Of a stretch of DNA of 37,907 nt, positions 25,464 through 36,000 are shown in pieces. Origin of the DNA: Asticcacaulis sp. AC402. GTDB lineage: Bacteria; Pseudomonadota; Alphaproteobacteria; Caulobacterales; Caulobacteraceae. The translations under genes were made by a program, and so were the position numbers. The DNA lies in assembly GCF_000495835.1 (NCBI RefSeq), contig NZ_AWGC01000041.1:1-37907 (forward strand). Direction: 5' to 3'. Under the pieces are notes generated by a model, which was given only the letters and a program-made list of their open reading frames with translations, ran no database searches and was not told where the DNA came from. Each line of letters begins with the position of its first letter. Position 1 is the stretch's first letter.

Positions 25464-27104
25464 CTAGGGCGTCACGGACCCAGACGCCTGGATTCCGGGC
25501 GGCGTATAATGCACCTGCGCCCCTGGCCCAAGCGGCAGGTCGAAATGGACCCAGGCTGCCGTCATGCCGATGCCCACCACCATGAAACACAGCGCGTATG
25601 GCAGCATCAGCGCCAGCAGCGATCCTACGCCCATCGACTTGTCCCATCGTCGCGAAAAGGCGAGGATCAGCGGGAAATACGACATGAGTGGCGTCATAAT
25701 GTTGGTATAGCTGTCGCCCATACGGTAGGCCGCCGTCGTCATTTCGGGGGAGATACCGACCAGCATGAACATCGGCACCACCACCGGCGCCAGGGCCGAC
25801 CACTTGGCCGAGGCAGAACCGATAAACAGGTCAAGAACCGACGAGAACAACAAGACCGTCACCAGCAGGATGGGCGCGGGCAGGTCCAACGTCTTCAATA
25901 CCTCAGCGCCGTTAATGGCGGTGATGGGGCCAAGCCGCGACCAGTTGAACATGGCAACAAAATGGGCCGCAAAAAAGACGAATACCAGATACGGCGCCAG
26001 CGAGCGTATGCCCTCGGCCATCATCTGGACGACGTCATTGTCGGACTTGATCGTGCCAGACGTCATGCCAAAGACGATACCGCTGCCGACAAACATCAGG
26101 AAAAAGCCGGCGATGAGGGCGCCATAAAACGGCTGCATCCGCGCCGGTCCGGTCGCCGCGTCGTTGATCAGCGGAGAATAGCCCGGCCACAAGGTGAGCG
26201 CAGCAAAACCGGCCACGACCACCAAAGCCACCAGACCGGCATAGCGCAGGCCGCGCTTTTCGGCAGGCGTCACCTCAGACTTGGCCAGGTCAGCGGCGAT
26301 TTCGGTATCAGGGGTGCCCCCCCACCTGCCCAGGCGCGGCTCGATGATACGATCTGTGACGAACCAGGCCACCGGTGTAAACAAGGCGACAATGGCCAGG
26401 ATGAAGTACCAGTTGCCTGCCGGATTCATCATCCAGCCGGGCTCGATGATGCGCGCGGCCTCCTGTGTAAAGCCGAACAGCAGGACGTCGATCTGACCTG
26501 GCGTTATATTGCCGGCGTAACCACCCGACACCGCGGCGAACGCTGCCGCCAGACCGACCAGCGGATGCCTGCCGACCGAAGCGTAGATGATAGCGGACAG
26601 AGGGATAAATACGACATAGGCGGCATCCGAAGCGTGGTGCGACACCATACCGATGATGATCACGAAAGGCGTCAATACGGCGCGCGGTGCGTTGCGTAAA
26701 GACGAGCGGATCAGGGCGCTGAACAGGCCTGACCGCTCGGCCACCGCCGCACCGTACATAATGACGACGACCACGCCCAACGGCGCAAATCCGGTAAGGG
26801 TCTTGGGCATATCGACCAGCAAGCGGCCAATATTTTCTGCCGTGAACAGACTCTCGGCGGAATAGGTCAGGATGCCGTTTTCCAATGTCGCCCAGTGCGG
26901 CGCCACCTCACCCGTGTAGGAAATCGAGGCTGACCATCCCAAATGCGCACCTATGGTCGACAATACCATCAATGCTACGATCAGCCAGACGAAGATCATG
27001 ACCGGGTCGGGTAACAAATTGCCGATCCGTTCGACCAGCCCCAGAAAGCCTTTGGATCGACGCTGCGCGTCTTCGGATACTGGAATGTTCACCCTTGCCC
27101 TCAC
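25464..27104 (-). CDS. AbgT family transporter (p-aminobenzoyl-glutamate type)
   Basis: The 546-aa product is an inner-membrane protein with about 11-13 hydrophobic segments. Family features are GFLGLVERIGNLLPDPVMIF near the N-terminus, HHASDAAYVVFIPLSAII, GGYAGNITPGQIDVLLFGFT and APYLVFVFFAAHFVAMFNWS. AbgT proteins import p-aminobenzoyl-glutamate or, like MtrF, export sulfonamides and other folate-like compounds. No abgA/abgB hydrolase genes flank it, so direction and substrate are open. The start is a GTG: either 27104, or 27092, where GAGGG is five bases upstream and which removes four residues. Confidence 0.92.
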   Translation of the reverse strand: MRARVNIPVSEDAQRRSKGFLGLVERIGNLLPDPVMIFVWLIVALMVLSTIGAHLGWSASISYTGEVAPHWATLENGILTYSAESLFTAENIGRLLVDMPKTLTGFAPLGVVVVIMYGAAVAERSGLFSALIRSSLRNAPRAVLTPFVIIIGMVSHHASDAAYVVFIPLSAIIYASVGRHPLVGLAAAFAAVSGGYAGNITPGQIDVLLFGFTQEAARIIEPGWMMNPAGNWYFILAIVALFTPVAWFVTDRIIEPRLGRWGGTPDTEIAADLAKSEVTPAEKRGLRYAGLVALVVVAGFAALTLWPGYSPLINDAATGPARMQPFYGALIAGFFLMFVGSGIVFGMTSGTIKSDNDVVQMMAEGIRSLAPYLVFVFFAAHFVAMFNWSRLGPITAINGAEVLKTLDLPAPILLVTVLLFSSVLDLFIGSASAKWSALAPVVVPMFMLVGISPEMTTAAYRMGDSYTNIMTPLMSYFPLILAFSRRWDKSMGVGSLLALMLPYALCFMVVGIGMTAAWVHFDLPLGPGAQVHYTPPGIQASGSVTP

Positions 27105-27240
27105 TACAAAGCCAAAACACGGACGTTAATGAATGAGGCGCGTGTGTAAACAAAAAAAGACGGTACCAAGACTGCGACAGCACAAACGGGAAACAAGCAG
27201 TCGGAGACAATTGCGGCGCTGACAGCGTCGGCGTGCTCCA

Positions 27241-28326
27241 TCACCCGGCCCCTTCAGGTGTGTATTTGCATGGGCTCGCCTTTCGCTTGCTCATAAGTCC
27301 CTCGACCCAGGCGCTCGTGTCCTCGCCGTCGACGAAACCGGGCGGATTGGGGTAGATCAGTTGCAGCACGGTTCCGTTGGCCAGATCCCCGGATGCCACC
27401 GTCGGCGCCAGCGGATTTTCGACTTCCAGCGGATCGATAACCGCAATCTTCAGCCCCGGATCGCGCAGCTTCAGCCGTTCGACTATACCCAGGAAGCCCG
27501 CACTGTGAAAATTGCCGTTCAGGTGCAAAACCTTGCGCCCGGGATGGGCCTGGCGGGCCAGGATAATCGACTCCGCCATGGTATCGTCCCGCGCTACCTG
27601 CCCGGCCAGACTGCGTTCCGCCTTCAGCAGCGCCTCTGGTGACGTCGCGGCCCCGCCGCCATGGGCGACCGCGGTCGACTGGAACGCCATGTACTTGTCG
27701 CGATAGGCGCCGGTGGCGGGGTTGAGATCGCGCGCCACCCATCCGCGTTCCCGGGCTGTAAAGCGATCGAGAATACCAGTGCCCCACTGGCCGATGCAGA
27801 CAACGGCCCAGACAGGCGCTTCGGCGGCAACCACCGGAATCTGGCGAGTGCCGGCATACTCCACCAGCGGACGGTAGGAGGTCGCATAGTTGTCCCAGGC
27901 GCGCCCCTGGCTTATCAGAGACATCTCGCCGACGCGGCCGGCCAGGTAGTCATCGACGACCGGCTGAACGTCACGCTCGAACTGTTCCAGTGACAGGATA
28001 TAGTCGCCATCGCGCTCGACCAAGGCACGAAACAGCAACTGCTGCTGCAGATGTACGCCGGAATGACGATGGCTTTCCCCGAACACCACGACATCATAGC
28101 GCGACAGCAGGTCCGCCAGGGCCTCCGGCGAGAGGACGCGCGGCGCGCCTCCGCCCGGATCGGCCATGACAAAGGCCGTGTCATAAAGGTCGACGAGCGG
28201 CGCTTCGAGTTGGAATACCTCGCCCGACCGCTTCAGGGATGAAGGACTGCCAGCCCAGGCCAGACCCGACGAGGCCCCCAGCAGCAGCAGACATGCGCAC
28301 GACCAACGAAGGCAGGTTGCTGCCAT
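27241..28326 (-). CDS. ChaN-like secreted protein (haem-binding uptake, Tiki superfamily)
   Basis: The 361-aa product has a signal peptide (LRWSCACLLLLGASSGLAWA). A ChaN-type domain follows: DVVVFGESHRHSGVHLQQQL, the ILSLEQFERDVQPVVDDYL segment, PVVAAEAPVW, and VLHLNGNFHSAGFLG. These Glu, His and Asn-Gly-x-x-His positions are the conserved ones of the family. Campylobacter ChaN binds haem; other relatives are thought to be metalloproteases, so the function here is uncertain. ATG 28326 has GAGGAG at a good distance. A longer in-frame reading to 28470 passes into a dispersed repeat and is rejected. It is a single gene upstream of nothing related. Confidence 0.8.
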   Translation of the reverse strand: MAATCLRWSCACLLLLGASSGLAWAGSPSSLKRSGEVFQLEAPLVDLYDTAFVMADPGGGAPRVLSPEALADLLSRYDVVVFGESHRHSGVHLQQQLLFRALVERDGDYILSLEQFERDVQPVVDDYLAGRVGEMSLISQGRAWDNYATSYRPLVEYAGTRQIPVVAAEAPVWAVVCIGQWGTGILDRFTARERGWVARDLNPATGAYRDKYMAFQSTAVAHGGGAATSPEALLKAERSLAGQVARDDTMAESIILARQAHPGRKVLHLNGNFHSAGFLGIVERLKLRDPGLKIAVIDPLEVENPLAPTVASGDLANGTVLQLIYPNPPGFVDGEDTSAWVEGLMSKRKASPCKYTPEGAG

Positions 28327-28430
28327 ATCCTGACTCCTCAGATAAAGGAAAGAAGCTACCATGCTCCGGGGAACTCGGCCACACACCAAAAGCCGTGGCA
28401 GGGCCATGTACAGGCCCTGTCGCGAGGAGC

Positions 28431-28586
28431 TATACCAAGCCTCATAAAGAATGACGCTTGGTATTCGCATTTTTTCAGCTCAAGCGCCGGACCAGGCGCC
28501 CCCCGTGGCGCCTCGCATAAGCTCGGGCGGCCGAGAAGCGTACTTTGGCGCCCTTGACAATCCACGATGAGTCAAGGTCATCGTCG
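28431..28586 (+). repeat. Dispersed intergenic repeat, family B, full copy in a different module order
   Basis: It begins with the palindrome ATACCAAGC-ctcataaagaatgac-GCTTGGTAT, then TCGCATTTTTTCAGCTCAAG, CGCATAAGCTCGGGCGG and a degenerate AATCCACGATGAG-tcaag-gTCATCGTcg stem. The order of the two palindromes differs from the copy at 25112-25249. Confidence 0.8.
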
Positions 28587-28604
28587 AGAGGCGATTTCGT
28601 TCTC

Positions 28605-28832
28605 TCAGGCTGAAGCGAACTTAACTGCGACGCCGCGCTTCTTGAAATAGGATTCCATAATCTTGCGGCCCTGGCGGTTGTTCTGCGCCAGGCGTGCCGG
28701 CTCGAACACGGCTTCCTTCAACCCTTCGGCGGCCAGGGCGACTTTCAGCACCTTGATGCGTTCGTCGATCTCGGCATTGTCGTTGCCAAGGGATTCGTAA
28801 ATGCCTTCAAGGGCTTCAGCGACCGTGGTCAC
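28605..28832 (-). CDS. Small hypothetical protein, 75 aa
   Basis: No family recognised. It is short and highly charged: TTVAEALEGIYESLGNDNAE, then IDERIKVLKVALAAEGLKEA and KIMESYFKKRGVAVKFASA. The pattern suggests an all-helical soluble protein without signal or membrane segment. The start is a GTG at 28832 with GGAG eight bases upstream, supporting that it is a real gene. It is divergent from the acyl-CoA synthetase with 192 bp between starts. Codon use looks like its neighbours. Confidence 0.65.
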   Translation of the reverse strand: MTTVAEALEGIYESLGNDNAEIDERIKVLKVALAAEGLKEAVFEPARLAQNNRQGRKIMESYFKKRGVAVKFASA

Positions 28833-29024
28833 AATGGCGGCTCCAGTTTAAGATCAGCGGTGATTAACCGGTTTGATCGTGGCGGTCAACGCCGGCTTTC
28901 CGTTACCGTTGCGTTAATCAAGGCCTTAAAAAAACAGTGATTCACGCAGATTTCACGCTTTTTCTGTAAAGATTCGGCTATACTTAAACCACGTTCACGC
29001 CATCGCCAAAGGATGACATAGAGT

Positions 29025-30830
29025 ATGGGTTTCTTCGCTTCCCTCAAGCGCGACGCCATCTTCATCAAACGTCTGATCCGCATCCTGCGATCGATCAGTG
29101 GCGTCAGTCCCGATTCGACCAATCTGGTGTGCGACGATTTCGAGAAGGTCGTCGACCGGCACAAGAATAACCTGGCCATCCTCTTCGAAGGCAAGACCCT
29201 TACCTATCAACAGCTCGACACCATGGCCAACCGCTTTGCCCACTGGGGCCGGGCCCGTGGCCTCAAGCCCGGTGACACGGTCGCCCTGTTCATGCCCAAC
29301 CGGCTGGAATATCTCGCCATCTGGCTGGGCTTGAACAAGATTGGCGTCATAACCGCCCTGATCAATAACTCGCTGACGGGCCCGAGCCTGGCCCACTGCA
29401 TCAATATCTCAATGGCGTCGCTGACCCTGGTCGATCGCACCACCATGCCCTGTTTCCGGGAGGTCGAAAAACAGATCGAACGCCACCAGGCCCTGTGGGT
29501 TCTGGACCTCGACCGCGACGAAGAGACCGAGAATTGCCGCAGCCTCGACCTGGCGCTGAAGGGCGTTTCGAGCGTGCGCCCGGAGGCGACGCCGCGCCTG
29601 GGCATGACGGCGCACGCGGTCGCCCTCTACATCTATACGTCCGGCACCACCGGCCTGCCCAAGGCGGCCAAGATCTCCAACGCCCGCGCCCAGATGTATA
29701 TGAAGGCCTTTGCCGGCCTCAGCCACATGCGCGAGGACGACCGGGTCTACTGCGTCCTGCCGCTGTATCACGCTACAGGCGGGCTGTGCGGCGTTGGTGC
29801 AGCGCTGATGAACGGTGCCTGCGTTGTGCTGAAGCGCAAGTTCTCGGCGTCGCAGTTCTGGAACGACGTGCGCACGCAAGGCGTCACCCACCTTGTCTAT
29901 ATCGGTGAGTTGTGTCGCTACCTGGTCAATTCACCGCCGGCGCCAAACCCTGAGGACGAGCGTAAGCACAAGGTGCGCATGGCCTTTGGCAACGGCATGA
30001 GGCCGGAAGTGTGGACCAACTTCCAGAAACGCTTCAAGATCCCCCATATCGTCGAATTCTACGGTTCGACCGAAGGCAATGTCTCGTTGTTCAACCTGGA
30101 CGGCCAGCCCGGCGCCATCGGGCGTGTGCCGCGCTTCCTGCGCAACCGCTTCAATGTCCGGCTGGTGCGTTTCGACGTCGAGTCGGAGATGCCCGAGCGT
30201 CGTCCCGACGGGCTGTGCTACGAATGCCGGCATGATGAGGTCGGCGAGGCCATCGGCCAGATCGCCAACGATGCCAAGCACGCCTATTCCGGCTATGCCG
30301 ACAAGGCGGCGACGCAGAAGAAGATCCTGACCGACGTCTTCAAGAAGGGGGACGCCTGGTTCCGCACCGGCGACCTGATGCGCCAGGACAAGCAGGGCTA
30401 TCTCTATTTCGTCGACCGCATCGGCGACACGTTCCGCTGGAAGGGCGAGAATGTTTCGACCTCCGAAGTCGCCGAACACTGTGCCTCGGCGCCCGGCGTC
30501 GAGGAGGCCATCATCTACGGCGTGCCGGTGCCCCACCACGACGGCAAGGCCGGGATGGCGGCGCTGATCACCCGCGACGGTTTTGACCTGAGGGCGTTCA
30601 AAGCCCATGTCGACGCCCACCTGCCGTCCTTTGCCCGGCCGCGCTTCGTCCGCCTCCTGCAGGAGGTCGAGACGACAGGGACCTTCAAATACAAGAAGAT
30701 GGACCTGAGCAAGGATGGCTTCGACCCGGCAAAGGTGCACGACCCGATTTTCGTTCTGGTCGCCGACGAATTCCTGGCGATGAACCCGGCGATTCTGGCC
30801 GAGATCAACGCTGGCGGGATGCGGTTGTAA
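29025..30830 (+). CDS. Long-chain acyl-CoA synthetase (FATP/very-long-chain type)
   Basis: The 601-aa AMP-forming enzyme activates fatty acids to acyl-CoA with ATP, at the membrane or in the cytoplasm. The P-loop YIYTSGTTGLPKAAK is near residue 205, the FYGSTEGNVSLFNLDG motif near 350, WFRTGDLMRQDKQGYLYFVD near 450, and the linker DRIGDTFRWKGENVSTSEVAE near 470. The FYGSTEGN form fits the FATP-like subgroup, annotated in caulobacters as long-chain-acyl-CoA synthetase. There is no strong ribosome site; AAGGA is about 12 bases upstream. It converges with an RTX gene, with 15 bp between the two stop codons and no visible terminator. Confidence 0.9.
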   Translation: MGFFASLKRDAIFIKRLIRILRSISGVSPDSTNLVCDDFEKVVDRHKNNLAILFEGKTLTYQQLDTMANRFAHWGRARGLKPGDTVALFMPNRLEYLAIWLGLNKIGVITALINNSLTGPSLAHCINISMASLTLVDRTTMPCFREVEKQIERHQALWVLDLDRDEETENCRSLDLALKGVSSVRPEATPRLGMTAHAVALYIYTSGTTGLPKAAKISNARAQMYMKAFAGLSHMREDDRVYCVLPLYHATGGLCGVGAALMNGACVVLKRKFSASQFWNDVRTQGVTHLVYIGELCRYLVNSPPAPNPEDERKHKVRMAFGNGMRPEVWTNFQKRFKIPHIVEFYGSTEGNVSLFNLDGQPGAIGRVPRFLRNRFNVRLVRFDVESEMPERRPDGLCYECRHDEVGEAIGQIANDAKHAYSGYADKAATQKKILTDVFKKGDAWFRTGDLMRQDKQGYLYFVDRIGDTFRWKGENVSTSEVAEHCASAPGVEEAIIYGVPVPHHDGKAGMAALITRDGFDLRAFKAHVDAHLPSFARPRFVRLLQEVETTGTFKYKKMDLSKDGFDPAKVHDPIFVLVADEFLAMNPAILAEINAGGMRL

Positions 30831-30845
30831 CCGAAGACGATATTC

Positions 30846-32864
30846 CTACCAGACGATATGCGCTAGAACCTCGGCTTGGATGGCGTTGTTCACGGTAATG
30901 ACGTTAAGGCTATCCAGGGTGATCAGCACGTTCAGCCCTGACTGGGTGACCAGTCCGGCATTGGCGACGCCTGCCGTGTAGGCATTGATGTTGATCGCAT
31001 CGCTCTCGGCACTGTCGAAATCGTTGATGAAATCTTTGCCGCTGGCCAGTTGGAACAGGAAGATGTCACTGCCCAGGCCGCCCTCCAGAACATCATCGCC
31101 ACCGCGGCCGTTCAGCGTATTGTTGGCGCTGTTACCGATGAGGGTATTGCCCAGGGAATTGCCGGTGGCATTGACGTTGGCTGTACCGGTAAGGGTCAAT
31201 ACCTCAATGTAACGGCCGCCCAGAGAATAGGTGGCTGTGCTGAAGATGACATCGGCCCCTTCACCATTGACCTCAACGACATTGTCGCTGGCGTTCTGAA
31301 CATAGTAGGTGTCGTTGCCCAGTCCTCCGGTCAGGACGTTGATGCCGCTGTTACCGGTCAATACATTGTTCAGGCCGTTGCCGGTCGCGTTGATGGCCTC
31401 CGTACCCGTCAAGGTCAACGTCTCGATCCAGGCATCCAGGGCAAAGCTGACCGAAGCCTCGACCAGATCAAAGCCTTCGTGCTGGTTTTCGGTCACAACA
31501 TCGCCGGCACTTTCGACGACATAGGTATCATTGCCGGTGCCGCCGATCAGGGTATCTGCCCCGCCGAAGCCGTCCATACGATCATGGCCAGCCAGTCCGG
31601 TCAGGATATTGGCGCCGTCGCCGCCGCGCAGCTCGTTGGCCTGGCTGTTGCCGGTGCCGTTGATACCGTCGGAATGAGACGTGAGCCAGAGGCGCTCGAC
31701 ATAGGTCCGCGCCAGGTCATAACTGACCGATGAAATGATCAGATCATTGCCCTCGCCGGCCACTTCGATAGCCTCGTCGCGGACATCGGAAAGGTAATAG
31801 GTGTCGTTGCCGCCCCGACCTTCCATATGGTCGCCGCCGCCCCAGCTCTGCAATTGATTGTTACCGGAATTGCCGATCATGATGTTGCGGATCGAGTTGC
31901 CGGTAATGCTGCTATCGCCGGTGCCCGTCAGCTCGACACGCTCGACATACTGACCGGCGATGGTCACAGAGGCGGTCGAATAGACGACATCGTAGCCTTC
32001 GCCGGCCTCCTCTTCGATAAAGTCAAAATTACCGTTCAGGTAGTAGGTATCGTTGCCGGCACCGCCCCGCAACACAGAACTGCCGGCATGGAAGCTCATC
32101 AGGATATTGCCCAGGGCATTGCCGGTGCCCTCCTGATGCCAGAGCGGATCTCCCATCAGGGTCAAGTTTTCGACATGGTCGCTCAGGGTCGTTTTACGAG
32201 CGGTCGTCTGGACCAGGTCGTAACCCTCGCTCTCCAGTTCAATGACGACGTCACTGTTGGCGGTGATGATATAGGTATCGTCACCTGCTCCGCCGACGGT
32301 GGTATCGGCCCCGGCCTCGCCCTGGAAAAGATTGTGGCCGGAATTTCCAACCAGGAGGTTGTTCAGCGAATTGCCCCAGACAACCAGATCGTCGCTGCCG
32401 GTCATGATGAAATTCTCGACCGCACGCCCAAACAGCGAATAACTGACCGAGGAATAGATGGTGTCTGTGCCCTCATAGTGGGCTTCTTCGACCATATCTC
32501 CGGAATTCTGGATATAGTAGGTATCGTCGCCCAGACCGCCGTACAGGTAGTTGACGGCCGTGTTGCTATACAGGACGTTGTTCATCGCATTGCCGCGGCC
32601 TGTAATTACCTCGTTGCCCGACAGCCAGAGGTTCTCGACATTGTCGGTCAACTGGTAAGAAATGAAGGCGAAGACGGTATCTGTGCCTTCGTTCGGATTT
32701 TCGGTCACGACATCGTCGGGGCTGTCGACGATGTAGGTGTCGTCGCCAGAACCACTATTTGGGCCACGATTGGGCGCCAGAATTGGCGCCGCCAGGGCGA
32801 TCAAGGACGCCGGAGGAACCGCCAGGGCACCGCCCGTTACATCAGGTTCAAATCCCTCGCGCAT
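30846..32864 (-). CDS. RTX-type secreted protein with composite modules, 672 aa
   Basis: After a short N-terminus with an Ala-rich hydrophobic segment (ALAVPPASLIALAAPILAP) the whole protein is made of composite modules: DDTYIVDSPDDVVTENPNEG, then SYQLTDNVENLWLSGN and so on, each joining an RTX piece to an E.LTLTG...NATGN piece. It ends with the shared tail finishing AEVLAHIVW, which differs from the other three in HIVW rather than HMVW. It is an expected type I secretion substrate; no catalytic motif is visible. ATG 32864 has GGAGGG seven bases upstream. It lies 162 bp downstream of the 1216-aa RTX gene. Confidence 0.88.
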   Translation of the reverse strand: MREGFEPDVTGGALAVPPASLIALAAPILAPNRGPNSGSGDDTYIVDSPDDVVTENPNEGTDTVFAFISYQLTDNVENLWLSGNEVITGRGNAMNNVLYSNTAVNYLYGGLGDDTYYIQNSGDMVEEAHYEGTDTIYSSVSYSLFGRAVENFIMTGSDDLVVWGNSLNNLLVGNSGHNLFQGEAGADTTVGGAGDDTYIITANSDVVIELESEGYDLVQTTARKTTLSDHVENLTLMGDPLWHQEGTGNALGNILMSFHAGSSVLRGGAGNDTYYLNGNFDFIEEEAGEGYDVVYSTASVTIAGQYVERVELTGTGDSSITGNSIRNIMIGNSGNNQLQSWGGGDHMEGRGGNDTYYLSDVRDEAIEVAGEGNDLIISSVSYDLARTYVERLWLTSHSDGINGTGNSQANELRGGDGANILTGLAGHDRMDGFGGADTLIGGTGNDTYVVESAGDVVTENQHEGFDLVEASVSFALDAWIETLTLTGTEAINATGNGLNNVLTGNSGINVLTGGLGNDTYYVQNASDNVVEVNGEGADVIFSTATYSLGGRYIEVLTLTGTANVNATGNSLGNTLIGNSANNTLNGRGGDDVLEGGLGSDIFLFQLASGKDFINDFDSAESDAININAYTAGVANAGLVTQSGLNVLITLDSLNVITVNNAIQAEVLAHIVW

Positions 32865-32987
32865 GATCTACCCTCCCGCATATTGTTGTTCATCCCTGGA
32901 ACGCGGGAAACTGCTGCGGGCAGGCCTACACCATTTCCCGGTTTGGGGAAGAGAAAAGGCGCATCGCGTGTTTACGCTTTCGTGACG

Positions 32988-33013
32988 GGATGGACCGGAT
33001 GTCCAGTCCATCC
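32988..33013. repeat. Inverted repeat between the two RTX genes
   Basis: The perfect 8-bp inverted repeat GGATGGAC / GTCCATCC with a ten-base loop lies 14 bp past the stop of the 1216-aa RTX gene. It has no T tract, so an attenuator or RNA-stability hairpin is as likely as a terminator. Confidence 0.4.
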
Positions 33014-33026
33014 GCAGTCCGAAAAC

Positions 33027-36000
33027 CTACCACACCATATGGGCCAGAACGTCGGCCTGGATGGCGTTCTCGACGGTGATGACATTGCCCCCACCCAGGG
33101 TGATCAGGACATTGGCACCATTCTGGGTGACGATCCCAGCATTGGCCACCCCACCGGTATAGGCGTTGACATTGATGCTGTCGTTCTGAGAGGCTGAAAA
33201 ATCCCGGATGAAATCGACGCCGCTGCCGGTCAGGAACAGGAAGGTATCCGCGCCCAAGTCGCCCTTGAACTTGTCTCGACCGGCTCCGGCTTCCAGGATG
33301 TTGTTACCGGTATTGCCGGTGATCTGGTTGTCCAGAGAATTGCCCGTGGCATTGAGATTGGCTGAGCCCGACAGGATCAGGATTTCGATCGCCCGGCCGA
33401 ACAATGAATAGGTAATGCTTGAAACGACGGTATCGAAGCCTTCTCCATGGTTTTCAAGCACACGGTCGCCGACGGTCTGGATGTAATAGATATCGTCGCC
33501 CAGCCCACCGCTCAGGGTATTGATGCCGCCATTGCCGATCATCACATTGTTGAGCGCATTACCGGTGGCGTTGAGATGGCCGATACCGATCATGGTCAGG
33601 TTTTCGATATTGGCGCCCAGGGTCCAGTCGAGGGTCGAGATCACCACCTGGTCGGTGCCTTCTCCGGCTGCTTCGACCGTGGTGTCGCTGAGGCTCTGGA
33701 CATAGTAGGTGTCGTTGCCGAGCCCACCGGTCAGCGTGTTGGTGCCGGCATTGCCGGTCAGACGGTTGTTGAGCGCGTTGCCCGTTGCGTTGATCGCCGC
33801 ACTACCGGTCAGATACAGGTTCTCCAGATTGGCGCCGAGGGTGTAGGTCAGTGCTGTCTGGACGGTATCGACACCCTCGCCCGGGAGTTCTGTGACGACG
33901 TCGGTAAGGACGTCGACGACATAGAGATCGTCGCCGAGACCACCGGCCATGGTGTCGCTGCCCTGGCCGCCATCGAGAATATTGGCGCCGCTGTTGCCGG
34001 TCAGGCCGTTGGCCAGCGAATTTCCGGAGGCGTTCAAGGCGGCCGTCCCGGTCAGGGTCAGGTTTTCCGCCGCCCGGCCGTTCAGGGTGTAGGTCACCGA
34101 CGAGATCACCGTGTCAGTACCTTGGCCGTGCTGCTCGACGACATTGTCCGCGACATTGTCGACATAGTAGGTGTCGTCACCCAACCCGCCGGTCATGGTG
34201 TCAATGCCGACGCCCGCGTCCAGAATGTTGCTGCCAGTGTTGCCGATCAGGATGTTGTTCAGGCTGTTGCCCGTGGCGTTCAGAGCGGCCGCGCCGGTCA
34301 GGGTCAGGTTTTCCGCCGCCCGGCCGTTCAGGCTATAGGTCACCGACGCTATAATCGTATCGGTGCCTTCCAGGTGCTGCTCCATGACATTGTCGGCGAC
34401 ATTGTCGACGTAATAGGTGTCGTTGCCCAGACCGCCCTTAAGGGTATCGATACCGGCGCCGCCATCCAGGACATTGTTGCCGCCGTTGCCGGTCAGGCTG
34501 TTACCGAGCGCATTGCCCGTGGCATTGATATTGCCATTGCCGGTCAGGGTGACGTTGTCGACCTCGGCGGCCGCCGTCACGGTGACGGAGCTGTTGATCA
34601 GGTCGACGCCCCCCCCGGCCAGTTCAGTAATGACATCCCCGGCATTGTCGACGCCATAGGTGTCGTTGCCAGCGCCGCCGACCAGGGTATCGGCTCCGGC
34701 CAGGCCGTCGATCAGGTTGGCGCCGGTATTGCCGGTGATCTGGTTGTTCAGCGCGTTGCCGGTGCCGTTATTGCCGACGCCAGCCAGCACCAGCTTTTCG
34801 AGATTGGCGCCCAGGGTATAGCTGATCTGGGACATGACATTGTCAATGCCGCCGGCCGCAGCCTCCGTGACCACATCGCCGGCGGAGTCGACGCCGTACG
34901 TGTCGTCGCCGGCACCGCCGCTCAAGGTATCCGTCCCGACACCGCCAACCAGCAGGTCGTTACCGTCGCCAGCAAGGATCGAGTCGTTGCCGTTGCCGCC
35001 TTCCAGCGAGTCGTCACCGATACCGCCGGTCAGTATATCGTTCTGGGTGCCGCCCTTGAAGGTATCGTTGCCGCCACCGCCCGCAAACAGGAGCCCGGAA
35101 TTGGTAACGTTGGAAGCGTCAAGATAGTCGTTAAACGCGCTGCCGCGATATTCCTCGACGCTCGTGAAGTTGACGAAAATCCAACCGGGACCTCCGTTGG
35201 CAAGCGTCGCATCCATGATGTCGAACCCTGCGCCGCCCGTCAGGCCGATAACGCCTTCCCCGGTCAGTCGCGTGACCTGAATAACGTCGTCACCGGCGCC
35301 GCCATCCGCGCCGTCGCCACCCCAGATGGTCAGGGTGTCGTCGCCGGCGCCGCCGTTGAGCTGGTCCCTCCCGGGCCCTTCGCCACCGAACAGCATGTCA
35401 TTGCCGTCGAGCCCGTTTATCGTATCGCTTCCCATCCCGCCGGCAAGGTTGCCGTTCGCGCTGGCGGCATCAGTTATGGCCTGGTCGAGGTAGTAGACGC
35501 GGTTGACCATACTGTTGCCGCTGCCGTCCTGGCCGTAGCTCTGCCAGGTGATGGCGATATTGCCGTCTTCGAGCAGCGCCATGACCGGTTCGATCTGATT
35601 GCCGGCGGTCGTGACATTGATGCGGGTTTCGCCGCCAACCTTGGCGCCGCCTGAGTCATAGCGCTGGAAGTAGCTGCCCCACTGGCTGCCGTCCTGGCCG
35701 TTGCTGTGCCAGGCAATGATGTAGCCGCCATCGTTGAGCGCCAGGATGTCGGGATTGCGCTGGCCCAGGGTGGTATAGGTATTGACCAGGGTCTCGTTGC
35801 CTACCTTAACGCCAGCTGCGGTAAACCGCTGCATCAGCGTATCGACCGTGTTGTCGGCGCGCCAGGTCGTCCATGACACGATGTAATCACCCCCGGTCAG
35901 GGTCGCAACATTGGCATTGGCCTGGTCAAAGACGGTCGTCGTATTGACCAGAGTTTCCGCACCTTGCGCCACGCCATTGGCGTCATACCGCTGCATGTAG

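Noticed and set aside
28327-28470. N-terminal extension of the ChaN-like protein
   Set aside because: It would read through a repeat and the ribosome site; the inner ATG gives a proper signal peptide.
33447-35654. Plus-strand open frame of 735 codons opposite the 1216-aa RTX gene
   Set aside because: Regular repeats in it are the mirror of RTX codons; there is no ribosome site and no domain. Similar shadows at 748-1368, 3997-5016 and 31827-33197 are rejected for the same reason.
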